Assembly: GCF_023155095.1 (NCBI RefSeq)
Contig: NZ_JAKNDA010000005.1
Coordinates: forward strand, 186,001-250,000
Origin: Idiomarina aminovorans
Lineage (GTDB): Bacteria; Pseudomonadota; Gammaproteobacteria; Enterobacterales; Alteromonadaceae
Direction: 5' to 3'
Length of the DNA stretch: 64,000 nt
This document shows, in pieces, positions 56,192-64,000 of the stretch (its first letter is position 1; every line of letters starts with the position of its first letter). The translations under genes were made by a program, and so were the position numbers. The notes under the pieces were generated by a model. That model was not told where the DNA came from and searched no databases. It saw only the letters and a list, made by a program, of their open reading frames with translations.

Positions 56192-56677
56192 ATGAGTCAA
56201 GTTTCTGCTGTTCAGAATAGTGCTGTCGAAAACCAGGCCGCTCATTTCTTTGAGCAACACGCCAGCGAAGCCGTTAACCACGGTTTTTCTGGTGAGTTTG
56301 CTTATTGGGTATCGGCGTTGGGCGCTGACCCGGTCATTTCAGAGTGCCCCAGTGAGGTTAACTGGCAGCGCACTATTGGTGCCGGCAGATTGCGCCCGCT
56401 GGATGTTCAGTCAGGCGCGGTTTTAGCCAGCGGAGTGTACGCAACAGCAAGCCAGTTATCAGACTTCAAATTACAGGACGCTACTCATCCTCAGCCTTTA
56501 ATTCCGGATGCTACGCCGGATCGTTTGCCGTTTGAGCTGGTGCAGAATCTGGACTGGAGAGTTCGCCAGCGTCTGGAAAAGAAAAAGCAGCCACAGACCG
56601 AAGAAAAAGACGAACATCGACATAGAGGGCCTGCCGGTCTTTACGATGTGCTGCAAAAGTTAGGTATTACGCATTAA
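56192..56677 (+). CDS. Conserved-looking protein of unknown function
   Basis: 161 residues, cytosolic, no membrane helix or cysteine cluster apart from one Cys (ISECPSEV). A helical N-terminus (AVENQAAHFFEQHASEAVNH) is followed by FSGEFAYWVSALGADPVI, a central TIGAGRLRPLDVQSGAVL segment and a very charged region (RQRLEKKKQPQTEEKDEHRH) before a final LYDVLQKLGITH. I do not recognise it. Codon use matches the neighbours, so it is likely real. It lies between tRNA-Tyr and xerD, with 82 bp before xerD. Confidence 0.7.
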   Translation: MSQVSAVQNSAVENQAAHFFEQHASEAVNHGFSGEFAYWVSALGADPVISECPSEVNWQRTIGAGRLRPLDVQSGAVLASGVYATASQLSDFKLQDATHPQPLIPDATPDRLPFELVQNLDWRVRQRLEKKKQPQTEEKDEHRHRGPAGLYDVLQKLGITH

Positions 56678-56759
56678 AGGTTTTATTCGTTACTAACAGT
56701 TCCCGCCACTGTTTCAATATTGCATAATGTTATTATCACTTCGCTGACTTGAATGACCC

Positions 56760-57662
56760 ATGAAGCAACTCCGCCCAGAGGACGAAGACCGCATTGATGC
56801 TTTTACTGAGTATTTGTGGCTGCATCATGGTTCTAGTGAAAATACTCAGGCTGCTTATCGCAGTGATTTACGGCGATTCTGTGAGTATCTGCTGCCACTT
56901 AAAAAGTCTTTACTGGAAACCGATGAAATCGTGCTGCAGGACTATCTTTTGTGGCGCCGGACTCAAGGTTTATCGCCCCGGAGTACCTCCCGTTTTCTAA
57001 GCTCGGCCAAAAAATTCTTTCAGTTTGCAGTAAAGCAGCAGTGGGTACCGGTTGATCCTACGGCGCGCTTAAAACGCCCTAAATTGCCACAAAGTATTCC
57101 GCATTCGTTAAGTGAAGACGACGTTATCTCCTTACTGGAGCAACCCGACACGGAAACACCTATTGGCCTGCGCGACCGAACCATGCTGGAAGTGCTTTAT
57201 GCCAGCGGGTTGAGGGTAACCGAGCTGGTTCGTCTGCAGTACGATCAGCTTAGCCGCCAGCAAGGTTTGGTCAGAGTTATCGGTAAGGGCAATAAAGAAC
57301 GTTTGGTGCCTTTAGGTGAAGACGCTCTTGAGTGGCTCGACAGTTACTTAAAACATGGACGCCCGGCGATAACGGATAAAAGCAGCTCCTGGATATTCGT
57401 GACGCAAAGAGGTTCACTGTTAACACGCCAGGCATTTTGGTACCGATTAAGGCATTACGCCGAAGAAGCCGGCATTTATGCGCATCTATCGCCTCATACG
57501 TTGCGCCACGCGTTTGCAACCCATTTGTTAAACCACGGTGCCGATTTGCGCGTGTTACAGATGCTATTGGGGCATAGTGATTTATCCACCACACAAATTT
57601 ATACTCAGGTTGCACGCGAGCGTCTTCAGGCACTGCATGCTCAGCATCATCCACGGGGCTAA
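56760..57662 (+). CDS. xerD: Tyrosine recombinase XerD
   Basis: Works with XerC at dif to resolve chromosome dimers. 300 residues. N-terminal SAM-like DNA-binding domain (FTEYLWLHHGSSENTQAAY), then catalytic residues in order: ASGLRVTELVRL (Arg), GKGNKERLVPLGE (Lys), LSPHTLRHAFATHLL (His, Arg), LGHSDLSTTQIYTQV (His, Tyr). First gene of the xerD-dsbC-recJ-prfB-lysS block found in E. coli, so XerD rather than XerC. Confidence 0.95.
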   Translation: MKQLRPEDEDRIDAFTEYLWLHHGSSENTQAAYRSDLRRFCEYLLPLKKSLLETDEIVLQDYLLWRRTQGLSPRSTSRFLSSAKKFFQFAVKQQWVPVDPTARLKRPKLPQSIPHSLSEDDVISLLEQPDTETPIGLRDRTMLEVLYASGLRVTELVRLQYDQLSRQQGLVRVIGKGNKERLVPLGEDALEWLDSYLKHGRPAITDKSSSWIFVTQRGSLLTRQAFWYRLRHYAEEAGIYAHLSPHTLRHAFATHLLNHGADLRVLQMLLGHSDLSTTQIYTQVARERLQALHAQHHPRG

Positions 57663-57717
57663 TTGCATTATAGTCGGTAAAAGGGTAGGGTTCGGACAGT
57701 TAATTTATGAGGTATTT

Positions 57718-58449
57718 ATGCGCAATTTACAGTCTTTAGTAGGTTTAGCCGGTTTAGTCGTTGCAAGTTTCAGCTTATCCACTTTGGGTGCGGAACAAAA
57801 TGAGGTTGATGCCCGTCATTTGAACAAGATGGGTATCGAAGTACTGTCGACAGAACCCGGTGAAATTGATGGCTACATTCGGGCTATTACCAATCAAGGC
57901 ATGTTTTATGTTTCTGACAATGGTGAGCGACTGATTAGTGGGAACGTATTCGACATTACCGGTAGTGAACCAGAAAACCTAAGTGAAGCGGCGATGGCAA
58001 AAGTACGGCTGAAAATGCTGAAAGGCTTTACTGACGATATGATCGTTTATCCGGCAGAAAATGAAAAATATCAGGTCACCATTTTTACCGATACAACTTG
58101 CGGTTACTGCCAGCGCTTACATGAAAATATGGGCAGTTATCACGCCGAAGGTATTACCATTAAGTACTTAGCATTTCCTCGCGGGGGCATGGATAGTAAA
58201 GGTGGTCGGCAGTTACAAACGGTCTGGTGCGCTGATGATAAAAAATCCGCTATTAGCGCATTCAAAGACGAAAAAAATTACAGCGGTAGTTCAAGTTGCA
58301 GTAATCCTGTCGCAGAGCACTATCAGTTGGGCAAATCTTTCGGTGTAACCGGAACGCCCGCCATTGTTCTGCCTGATGGCCGCCTGATCCCCGGCGCCGT
58401 TCCTGCATCGCGGTTAGCCGCTGAAATTCGCAAAGGTGAGTCGCAATAA
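57718..58449 (+). CDS. dsbC: Periplasmic disulfide isomerase DsbC
   Basis: Corrects wrong disulfides in the periplasm, kept reduced by DsbD. 243 residues from ATG 57718 with GAGG 6 bases upstream; a longer reading runs into xerD. Signal peptide LVVASFSLSTLGAEQ, N-terminal dimerisation domain (MGIEVLSTEPGEIDGYIRAI), then thioredoxin domain with the active CGYC at 128-131 and the cis-proline segment GVTGTPAIVLPDG. A second cysteine pair (TVWCADD, SSSCSNP) matches the structural disulfide. Confidence 0.95.
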   Translation: MRNLQSLVGLAGLVVASFSLSTLGAEQNEVDARHLNKMGIEVLSTEPGEIDGYIRAITNQGMFYVSDNGERLISGNVFDITGSEPENLSEAAMAKVRLKMLKGFTDDMIVYPAENEKYQVTIFTDTTCGYCQRLHENMGSYHAEGITIKYLAFPRGGMDSKGGRQLQTVWCADDKKSAISAFKDEKNYSGSSSCSNPVAEHYQLGKSFGVTGTPAIVLPDGRLIPGAVPASRLAAEIRKGESQ

Positions 58450-58452
58450 TTC

Positions 58453-60165
58453 ATGAGTGACTATGAAATACGTCGTTATGAAGTGGTTGACGATAATTTT
58501 TTGCCGCAACAAATGCCCTCTTTGTTGCGGCAAATTTATGCGCGGCGCGGGGTGCGTAGCGCCGACGAATTATCTCTGAAAGCTTCAGGGCTGCTTCACT
58601 TTTCGTCATTGAAAGATATTGATGAAGCCGTTGAACTGCTTCGAAATGCATTAAAAAACCAAGAAAAAGTTTGTATTTGCGGAGACTTTGATGCCGATGG
58701 AGCCACCAGCTCGGCGCTAATGGTCTCTGCCTTGCAGGCTTTTGGTTTACAACAGGTTGGTTATCAGGTTCCGAACCGAATGACAGACGGCTACGGACTC
58801 TCTGTTGCTATGGTCGAACAACTGGCTGAAGAAAACGTGCAGCTTATTATTACGGTGGATAACGGTATCGCCGCGCATGAAGCCATTACTGTTGCCCGTG
58901 AAAAAGGCATACAGGTTTTAGTAACGGATCACCATTTACCGCCGTCTGAACTTCCGGTTGCCAACGCTATTGTTAACCCGAACCAGGAAGGGTGCGAATT
59001 TCCAAGTAAGAATTTAGCCGGTGTCGGCGTTGCTTTTTATGTTTTGCTGGCTTTGCGTTCAGCACTGCGTGAGGGCGGTATTGAGCCGCTCCCGAATTTA
59101 GCCGACTGGCTGGATCTTGTGGCTTTGGGAACCGTTGCCGATGTTGTTCCGCTGGATTACAACAACCGCGTGTTGGTACAGCAAGGTATTGCCCGTATTC
59201 GAAAGGGCATGAGCCGGCCGGGTATTACCGCTCTGCTGGAAGTTGCTAATCGCAATGCGAGTGAGTTAGCTGCCAGCGATCTAGGTTTTGCTTTAGGTCC
59301 ACGCATTAACGCCGCAGGGCGACTCGATGACATTGGTTTGGGTATTGAATGTTTGTTAGGCGATGAATCTCGTGCGCGGGAGCTGGCTCAGCAATTGAAT
59401 GACTTAAACCAGCAACGTAAATCCATTGAAACCGAAATGCGCGAGCACGCTGAAAGCGCCGTTGCGAAGCTGCGTTTTGATCAGGGCCAGATGCCGGATT
59501 TGGTCACTTTGTATCAGCCTGACTGGCATGCCGGTGTCATTGGTATTGTCGCCGGTAGGGTAAAAGAACAAGTAAACCGGCCGGTTATTGCCTTCGCTAA
59601 CGATGACGAAGAATTTCTTAAAGGCTCGGCCCGTTCTGTTAGTGGCTTACACATGCGTGACTTACTGGAGCGAATTCATAGCCTGGAGCCGGGGATCATG
59701 AAGCGTTTCGGCGGACATGCAATGGCGGCGGGGTTAACGCTGAAAAAAGAAAACTTAACACGGTTTTCTGAGTTGGCTGAGCAAGTTGCGTCTGAGTGGT
59801 TATCTGAAGAACAAAAACAACGAGTATTTTGGTCTGACGGAGAGCTGACTGCACCACAACTGTCATTAGAAAGCATTAGTATGCTGCAAAACGCAGGCCC
59901 CTGGGGTCAGCAATTTCCGGAACCGATGTTTGATGGTCAGTTTGAACTGGTCGATCAACGCATTGTTGGCGAACGTCACCTGAAACTGGTGTTACGACAT
60001 CCGCAAGGCGAATTATTGGATGCTATTGCGTTTAATATCGATACACAACAATTGCCAACACAACAGGTGTCGTTTGTTGAAGTTTTATACAAGCCTCAAC
60101 TGAATCACTTCCGTGGGCGCACAAACGTTCAGTTGTTGGTGGAGCAAATTCGCGCGATACGTTAA
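58453..60165 (+). CDS. recJ: Single-strand-specific 5'-3' exonuclease RecJ
   Basis: Degrades single-stranded DNA 5' to 3' in recombination and mismatch repair. 570 residues (E. coli 577). DHH-family motifs in order: CGDFDADGATSSALM, VTVDNGIAAHEA-like IITVDNGIAAHEAI, VLVTDHHLPPSELP, and the DHHA1 motif KRFGGHAMAAGLTL, followed by an OB-like C-terminal part. Starts 3 bp after dsbC and precedes prfB by 39 bp. Confidence 0.96.
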   Translation: MSDYEIRRYEVVDDNFLPQQMPSLLRQIYARRGVRSADELSLKASGLLHFSSLKDIDEAVELLRNALKNQEKVCICGDFDADGATSSALMVSALQAFGLQQVGYQVPNRMTDGYGLSVAMVEQLAEENVQLIITVDNGIAAHEAITVAREKGIQVLVTDHHLPPSELPVANAIVNPNQEGCEFPSKNLAGVGVAFYVLLALRSALREGGIEPLPNLADWLDLVALGTVADVVPLDYNNRVLVQQGIARIRKGMSRPGITALLEVANRNASELAASDLGFALGPRINAAGRLDDIGLGIECLLGDESRARELAQQLNDLNQQRKSIETEMREHAESAVAKLRFDQGQMPDLVTLYQPDWHAGVIGIVAGRVKEQVNRPVIAFANDDEEFLKGSARSVSGLHMRDLLERIHSLEPGIMKRFGGHAMAAGLTLKKENLTRFSELAEQVASEWLSEEQKQRVFWSDGELTAPQLSLESISMLQNAGPWGQQFPEPMFDGQFELVDQRIVGERHLKLVLRHPQGELLDAIAFNIDTQQLPTQQVSFVEVLYKPQLNHFRGRTNVQLLVEQIRAIR

Positions 60166-60204
60166 ACTATGCCCCCTTCGGAATTAACAGAATTAGGCAG
60201 TCGC

Positions 60205-61303
60205 ATGTTTGAGACCAACGCAACCTACAACAACATAAAAGATATGCGTGAGCGGAGTGATTCGCTTAGGGGGTATCTTTGACTACGATGCCAAGTTAGA
60301 GCGTCTGGAAGAAGTGACTCGTGAAATGGAACAACCCGGTGTCTGGGATGATCCACCACGAGCACAAGCCTTAGGTAAAGAACGTTCGGCACTGGAACAA
60401 GTGCTCCAGACCCTGGATAAACTACAGCAGGGCTTGGATGATGTTGAAGGCTTAGTGGATTTAGCGGTAGAAGCGGAAGATGAAGATACCTTCAACGAGG
60501 CTCAGGATGAATTGTCTGGCTTATTAAAACAGTTGGAAACCCTGGAGTTCCGTCGTATGTTTTCTAAAGAAAACGATTCGGCTGACTGCTACTTGGATAT
60601 TCAGTCTGGTTCCGGCGGTACTGAGGCTCAGGACTGGGCTAATATCTTGTTGCGTATGTATTTGCGTTGGGCCGAGGCGCATGACTTTAAGGCCGAAATC
60701 ACCGAGCTTTCCGAAGGTGATGTGGCCGGAATAAAATCGGCAACCGTGCATATAATGGGCGAATACGCTTACGGCTGGTTGCGCACCGAAACCGGTGTGC
60801 ATCGGTTAGTGCGTAAATCACCCTTTGATTCCGGTAATCGCCGCCATACGTCCTTTGCGTCGGTGTTTGTTTTTCCCGAAGTGGATGACGATATTGATAT
60901 CGAGGTTGATCCGTCTGACTTGCGGGTTGATACCTACCGTGCGTCAGGTGCGGGTGGTCAGCACGTTAACCGGACCGACTCGGCTATTCGTATAACGCAC
61001 GAACCATCCGGTATTGTTGTTCAGTGCCAGAGTGATCGGTCGCAGCATAAAAACCGTGATTCAGCCATGAAGCAGTTGAAAGCAAAACTGTATGAAATGG
61101 AGATTCAGAAGCAGAACGAAGAGAAGCAAGCGCTGGAGGATTCAAAAGCCGATATCGGCTGGGGGAGTCAGATCCGCTCTTATGTTCTGGATGATTCGCG
61201 TATAAAAGATTTACGTACGGGCATCGAAAACCGTAACACTCAGGTCGTTCTTGACGGCGGCCTGGACCCATTTATTGAGGCCAGCTTAAAAAGCGGGCTG
61301 TGA
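60205..61303 (+). CDS. prfB: Peptide chain release factor 2, with programmed +1 frameshift
   Basis: Reads UAA and UGA stops. The first 25 codons from ATG 60205 ([17 protein letters not shown] then SDSLRGYL) end at in-frame TGA 60280-60282; ribosomes slip +1 there and continue as [16 protein letters not shown]. The full product is 365 residues, the same as in E. coli. The stop-codon recognition SPF motif is in [12 protein letters not shown] and the peptidyl-transferase GGQ in [15 protein letters not shown]. Annotation as starting in the second frame would miss the N-terminus. Followed by lysS at 36 bp, as in E. coli. Confidence 0.96.
60271..60283 (+). promoter_or_regulatory. prfB +1 frameshift site
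   Basis: The Shine-Dalgarno-like AGGGGG just before TAT, then slippery CTT, stop TGA and C give the classic autoregulatory site. Low RF2 leaves the UGA unread and favours the shift to the GAC frame. Confidence 0.95.
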
Positions 61304-61339
61304 GTTTAATTTAAGTATCCCGACAGAGGAAAATCGATA

Positions 61340-62851
61340 ATGACTGATAAATCGCAAGCACCCGAAGTAGATGTAAACGAGCAGATCGCACAACGAAAGG
61401 CGAAACTGTCGGCGCTTCGCGATAAAGGTATCGCATTCCCGAACGATTTTCGTCGGGATTCGTTGGCGACCGACTTGCACGCTGAATTCGACAATGTCAG
61501 CAAAGAAGAGCTGGCAGAAAAGGGCATTCGCGCAAAGGTTGCTGGTCGCATGATGACCCGACGTATTATGGGTAAAGCCAGTTTCGCAACCATTCAGGAT
61601 ATGAGTGGAAAAATTCAGGTGTACGTTGCCCGGGATAACTTACCGGAGGGTTACTACAACACCGAATTTAAGAAGTGGGACTTAGGCGACATTATTGGTG
61701 TCTCTGGTACCTTGTTTATCACCGGAACCGGAGAGTTGAGCGTTCAGGTTGACGACATCCGCCTATTGACCAAAGCGTTGCGTCCGCTACCCGATAAATT
61801 CCATGGTCTGGCTGATCAGGAAACCCGCTATCGTCAGCGTTACCTGGACCTGATTACAAATGATGAATCCCGAAACACCTTCATGGTGCGCTCTAAAGTC
61901 ATTGATTACATTCGTCGCTTTTTAAGCGAACGTCAGTTCCTGGAGGTTGAAACGCCGATGATGCAGGCCATTCCTGGTGGTGCAGCAGCGCGTCCATTCA
62001 GCACGCATCATAATGCGCTGGATATGGAGCTGTTTTTGCGTATTGCACCAGAGCTATACCTGAAGCGTCTAGTGGTTGGCGGTTTTGAGAAAGTCTTTGA
62101 AATTAACCGTAACTTCCGTAACGAAGGCCTTTCAACCCGTCATAACCCGGAATTCACCATGCTGGAATTCTACTGGGGGTATGCCGATTATCATGACTTG
62201 ATGGATTTAACCGAGCAAATGCTGCGTGGTGCGGCAGAGAGCGTATTAGGTTCAGCTCAGTTCACCAGTCAGGGCATTGATTACGACTTCGGTAAGCCGT
62301 TCGAGCGTATGACCGTACTGGAAGCTATTATCAAGTACATGCCGGAAGTGGCGGCGGAGCAACTTAATGACCTGAGTAGCGCAACGAAAATTGCCGAGCA
62401 GGTTGGAGTCAGTGTCAAATCATCCTGGGGCTTAGGCAAAATCCAAATTGAGATATTCGAGACTGTTGCTGAACACCGTTTGATTCAGCCAACCTTTATT
62501 ACAGCGTATCCGGCAGAAGTCTCGCCACTGGCACGTCGTAACGACGACAATCCGTTTGTGACTGATCGCTTTGAGTTCTTTGCCGGCGGCCGTGAATTAG
62601 CCAATGGTTTCTCAGAGCTGAACGATGCCGAAGATCAGGCTGAACGTTTCCGCGAACAGGTTGAACAAAAAGAAGCGGGTGATGACGAAGCGATGTTCTA
62701 CGATGAAGATTACGTGACCGCGCTTGAACACGGTATGCCACCTACAGCAGGCGAGGGTATTGGTATCGACCGCCTGGTTATGTTGCTAACCGATTCGGCT
62801 TCAATTCGTGATGTATTATTGTTCCCGCATATGCGTCCAAAAGCTGATTAA
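61340..62851 (+). CDS. lysS: Lysyl-tRNA synthetase, class II
   Basis: Charges tRNA-Lys. 503 residues. N-terminal OB anticodon-binding domain ([20 protein letters not shown]), class II motif 1 around [20 protein letters not shown], motif 2 [20 protein letters not shown] with the following [15 protein letters not shown], and motif 3 [21 protein letters not shown] precedes the ATG at a distance of 9. Strong terminator downstream closes the xerD-lysS block. Confidence 0.98.
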   Translation: MTDKSQAPEVDVNEQIAQRKAKLSALRDKGIAFPNDFRRDSLATDLHAEFDNVSKEELAEKGIRAKVAGRMMTRRIMGKASFATIQDMSGKIQVYVARDNLPEGYYNTEFKKWDLGDIIGVSGTLFITGTGELSVQVDDIRLLTKALRPLPDKFHGLADQETRYRQRYLDLITNDESRNTFMVRSKVIDYIRRFLSERQFLEVETPMMQAIPGGAAARPFSTHHNALDMELFLRIAPELYLKRLVVGGFEKVFEINRNFRNEGLSTRHNPEFTMLEFYWGYADYHDLMDLTEQMLRGAAESVLGSAQFTSQGIDYDFGKPFERMTVLEAIIKYMPEVAAEQLNDLSSATKIAEQVGVSVKSSWGLGKIQIEIFETVAEHRLIQPTFITAYPAEVSPLARRNDDNPFVTDRFEFFAGGRELANGFSELNDAEDQAERFREQVEQKEAGDDEAMFYDEDYVTALEHGMPPTAGEGIGIDRLVMLLTDSASIRDVLLFPHMRPKAD

Positions 62852-62874
62852 TTAGCCGGCTAAAAATCAGGTAG

Positions 62875-62927
62875 AAAACGCGTTAACGGCTATAGTCACT
62901 TTCTATCGTCAGTTAACGCGTTTTTTT
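62875..62927 (+). terminator. Rho-independent terminator of lysS
   Basis: AAAACGCGTTAAC and GTTAACGCGTTTT form an 11-13-bp stem with a partly paired inner part, then seven Ts. It lies 24 bp after the lysS stop. Confidence 0.9.
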
Positions 62928-62957
62928 ATCAGCGCAGCGCCAAAAAGCGAGATTTCT

Positions 62958-63437
62958 ATGTACTATTCTGAGTTTTCGACACCGTTAGGAAAAATGTACG
63001 CGATAGCAGATAATCAGTACCTTATTGGCTTGTACTATTCGGGGCAAAAGCATTGTCCTGATATGAGCCTATTCGAGCGCAACCCGAAAAACGACGTGCT
63101 GCAGGCTGTTACTCACCAAATTCAGGCGTATTTCAGCAACTCAAATTATTACTTCGACTTACCACTGTGGCCTCAGGTAACTGATTTTCAGAAACGCGTA
63201 TTATCGGTGCTACAACGAATTCCGGTCGGTACAACGTTGAGTTATCAGCAGGTAGCTGATGAACTGGAACAACCTGAAGCAACGCGTGCTGTGGCCAGTG
63301 CAATTGCGAAAAATCCACTGATTATTGTCATTCCGTGCCATCGGGTTATTGGTCAGGATGGTTCCTTACGAGGGTTTGCGGCCGGGCTGGAACGTAAGCA
63401 GGAGTTATTAGATTTAGAGCGCAGTGTTGTTGCGTAA
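62958..63437 (+). CDS. Methylated-DNA--protein-cysteine methyltransferase
   Basis: Suicide repair enzyme taking alkyl groups from O6-alkylguanine. 159 residues, single-domain Ogt type without the Ada N-terminal part. Methyltransferase motif: PVGTTLSYQQVADELEQPEA with the arginine finger in TRAVASAIAKNP (R110), acceptor cysteine in IVIPCHRVIGQDGSLRGFA (C127). Between two terminators, so it forms its own unit. Ogt or AdaB-like activity; exact alkyl preference unknown. Confidence 0.93.
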   Translation: MYYSEFSTPLGKMYAIADNQYLIGLYYSGQKHCPDMSLFERNPKNDVLQAVTHQIQAYFSNSNYYFDLPLWPQVTDFQKRVLSVLQRIPVGTTLSYQQVADELEQPEATRAVASAIAKNPLIIVIPCHRVIGQDGSLRGFAAGLERKQELLDLERSVVA

Positions 63438-63440
63438 AAC

Positions 63441-63468
63441 AAAAAACCCAGCTGCTCAGCCGGGTTTC
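63441..63468. terminator. Bidirectional terminator between the alkyltransferase and SlyD genes
   Basis: AAACCC and GGGTTT arms, with inner AGCTG/CAGC pairing. On the minus strand it ends GGGTTTTTTG, a clear U-tract for the slyD-like gene; on the plus strand the tail TTTCTCTT is weaker. Confidence 0.75.
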
Positions 63469-63495
63469 TCTTAACTTTCTACAACACATTCGGGC

Positions 63496-63987
63496 TTATT
63501 GATCGTTTTGTTCTTCGCCTTCAGTGTGAACGTGACCGTGTTCAAGCTCTTCCTCAGTCGCGTCGCGAACTTCGATAACTTCTACGTCAAAGTTCAGGTT
63601 AACACCCGCTAATGGGTGGTTACCATCGACAGTTACTTCGTCGTCTTTGACTTCAACGATAACAACTGACTGCTCACCTTGATCCGTGCTGGCGCGGAAT
63701 TGCATGCCTGGCTGTACTTCGTTTTCACCGAATAGGTTACGTGGTACAGTCTGGATTAAGCCGTCATGACGTTCGCCATAAGCTTCTTCTGGTTTAACTT
63801 CTGCAGTGAAGTTATCGCCGACAGTTTTGCCTTCCAGTGCATTTTCCAGACCAGGAATCAGCATGCCACGACCGTGGATGAAGTTCAGTGGGCTGCCATC
63901 TTTAGACTCGTCCAGGGTCTGGCCATCTTCCGTTTTAACGGCATAGTTAATAGCCACGACTTTGTTTTGTGCAATGGTTTCGCTCAT
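63496..63987 (-). CDS. FKBP-type peptidyl-prolyl isomerase, SlyD-like
   Basis: 163 residues, cytosolic. FKBP core split by an insert-in-flap chaperone domain: AINYAVKTEDGQTLDESKDG, HGRGMLIPGLENALEGKTVGD, PEEAYGERHDGLIQTVPRNLF, and the closing GNHPLAGVNLNFDVEVIEVR are typical of SlyD. The C-terminal tail (EHGHVHTEGEEQNDQ) has only a few histidines and is much shorter than the metal-binding tail of E. coli SlyD, so nickel handling is probably weak. The start is 13 bp from the window end with AGGT upstream. Confidence 0.92.
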   Translation of the reverse strand: MSETIAQNKVVAINYAVKTEDGQTLDESKDGSPLNFIHGRGMLIPGLENALEGKTVGDNFTAEVKPEEAYGERHDGLIQTVPRNLFGENEVQPGMQFRASTDQGEQSVVIVEVKDDEVTVDGNHPLAGVNLNFDVEVIEVRDATEEELEHGHVHTEGEEQNDQ

Positions 63988-64000
63988 AAGTTTAACCTAA

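Noticed and set aside
57538-57717. 60-codon N-terminal extension of dsbC
   Set aside because: It overlaps xerD in another frame and would hide the signal peptide that begins at 57718.
62891-62896. TATAGT in the lysS terminator loop as a third terminator-nested promoter
   Set aside because: No acceptable -35 at 15-19 bp; AT-rich loops often resemble -10 boxes.

Overview
The window reads as chromosomal core and catabolic DNA from a marine gammaproteobacterium of the Alteromonadales. Protein content and gene order fit Idiomarina best, by recognition rather than by a database search. Supporting signs are moderate base composition, a LiuR-controlled leucine operon, a valine operon, and several gene blocks in the order known from E. 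coli and Vibrio. Nearly every base is coding. I see no insertion sequence, prophage, CRISPR array or rRNA.

Region 1 (1-14.5 kb) is branched-chain amino-acid catabolism. A leftward liuR-liuABCDE operon, cut by the window start inside liuE, turns isovaleryl-CoA into acetyl-CoA and acetoacetate. It is divergent from an acetyl-CoA acetyltransferase gene across a perfect 16-bp LiuR-type palindrome. After an EamA exporter gene, a rightward operon (mmsA, acyl-CoA dehydrogenase, 3-hydroxyisobutyryl-CoA hydrolase, mmsB, SDR) covers valine degradation and ends at a strong terminator.

Region 2 (14.6-30.3 kb) is a set of small transcription units: gcvA-hydrolase-DUF423-rlmM; an NAD-type isocitrate dehydrogenase; a leftward ppnN-DUF3192-unknown operon with a diguanylate cyclase upstream; an M61 peptidase; queF; syd; a GNAT gene with an odd upstream mini-ORF; DUF3301/DUF3549; and yqcC-truC.

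Region 3 (30.3-53.2 kb) holds two classical housekeeping blocks: leftward map-glnD-dapD, and rightward rpsB-tsf-pyrH-frr-uppS-cdsA-dxr-rseP-bamA-skp-lpxD-fabZ-lpxA-lpxB (translation, isoprenoid, phospholipid, outer-membrane and lipid A assembly). Between map and rpsB, which are neighbours in E. coli, sits a 3-kb accessory insert. It carries a DUF4920 secreted protein gene and a divergent TonB-dependent receptor with a Fur-box-like site, followed by about 700 bp of non-genic DNA with possible gene debris and the rpsB leader.

Region 4 (52.2-64 kb) carries a glutathionyl-hydroquinone reductase, a response regulator with a long TPR-like tail, a PIG3-type quinone reductase, tRNA-Tyr(GTA), an unknown gene, the conserved xerD-dsbC-recJ-prfB-lysS block (prfB with its programmed +1 frameshift), an alkyltransferase gene and a SlyD-like FKBP.

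No clearly new multi-gene system is present. The best leads are the DUF4920/TonB pair inserted between map and rpsB, the ppnN-DUF3192-unknown operon, the in-frame stop upstream of the GNAT gene, and intergenic sites where a terminator hairpin appears to carry the -10 box of the next gene.
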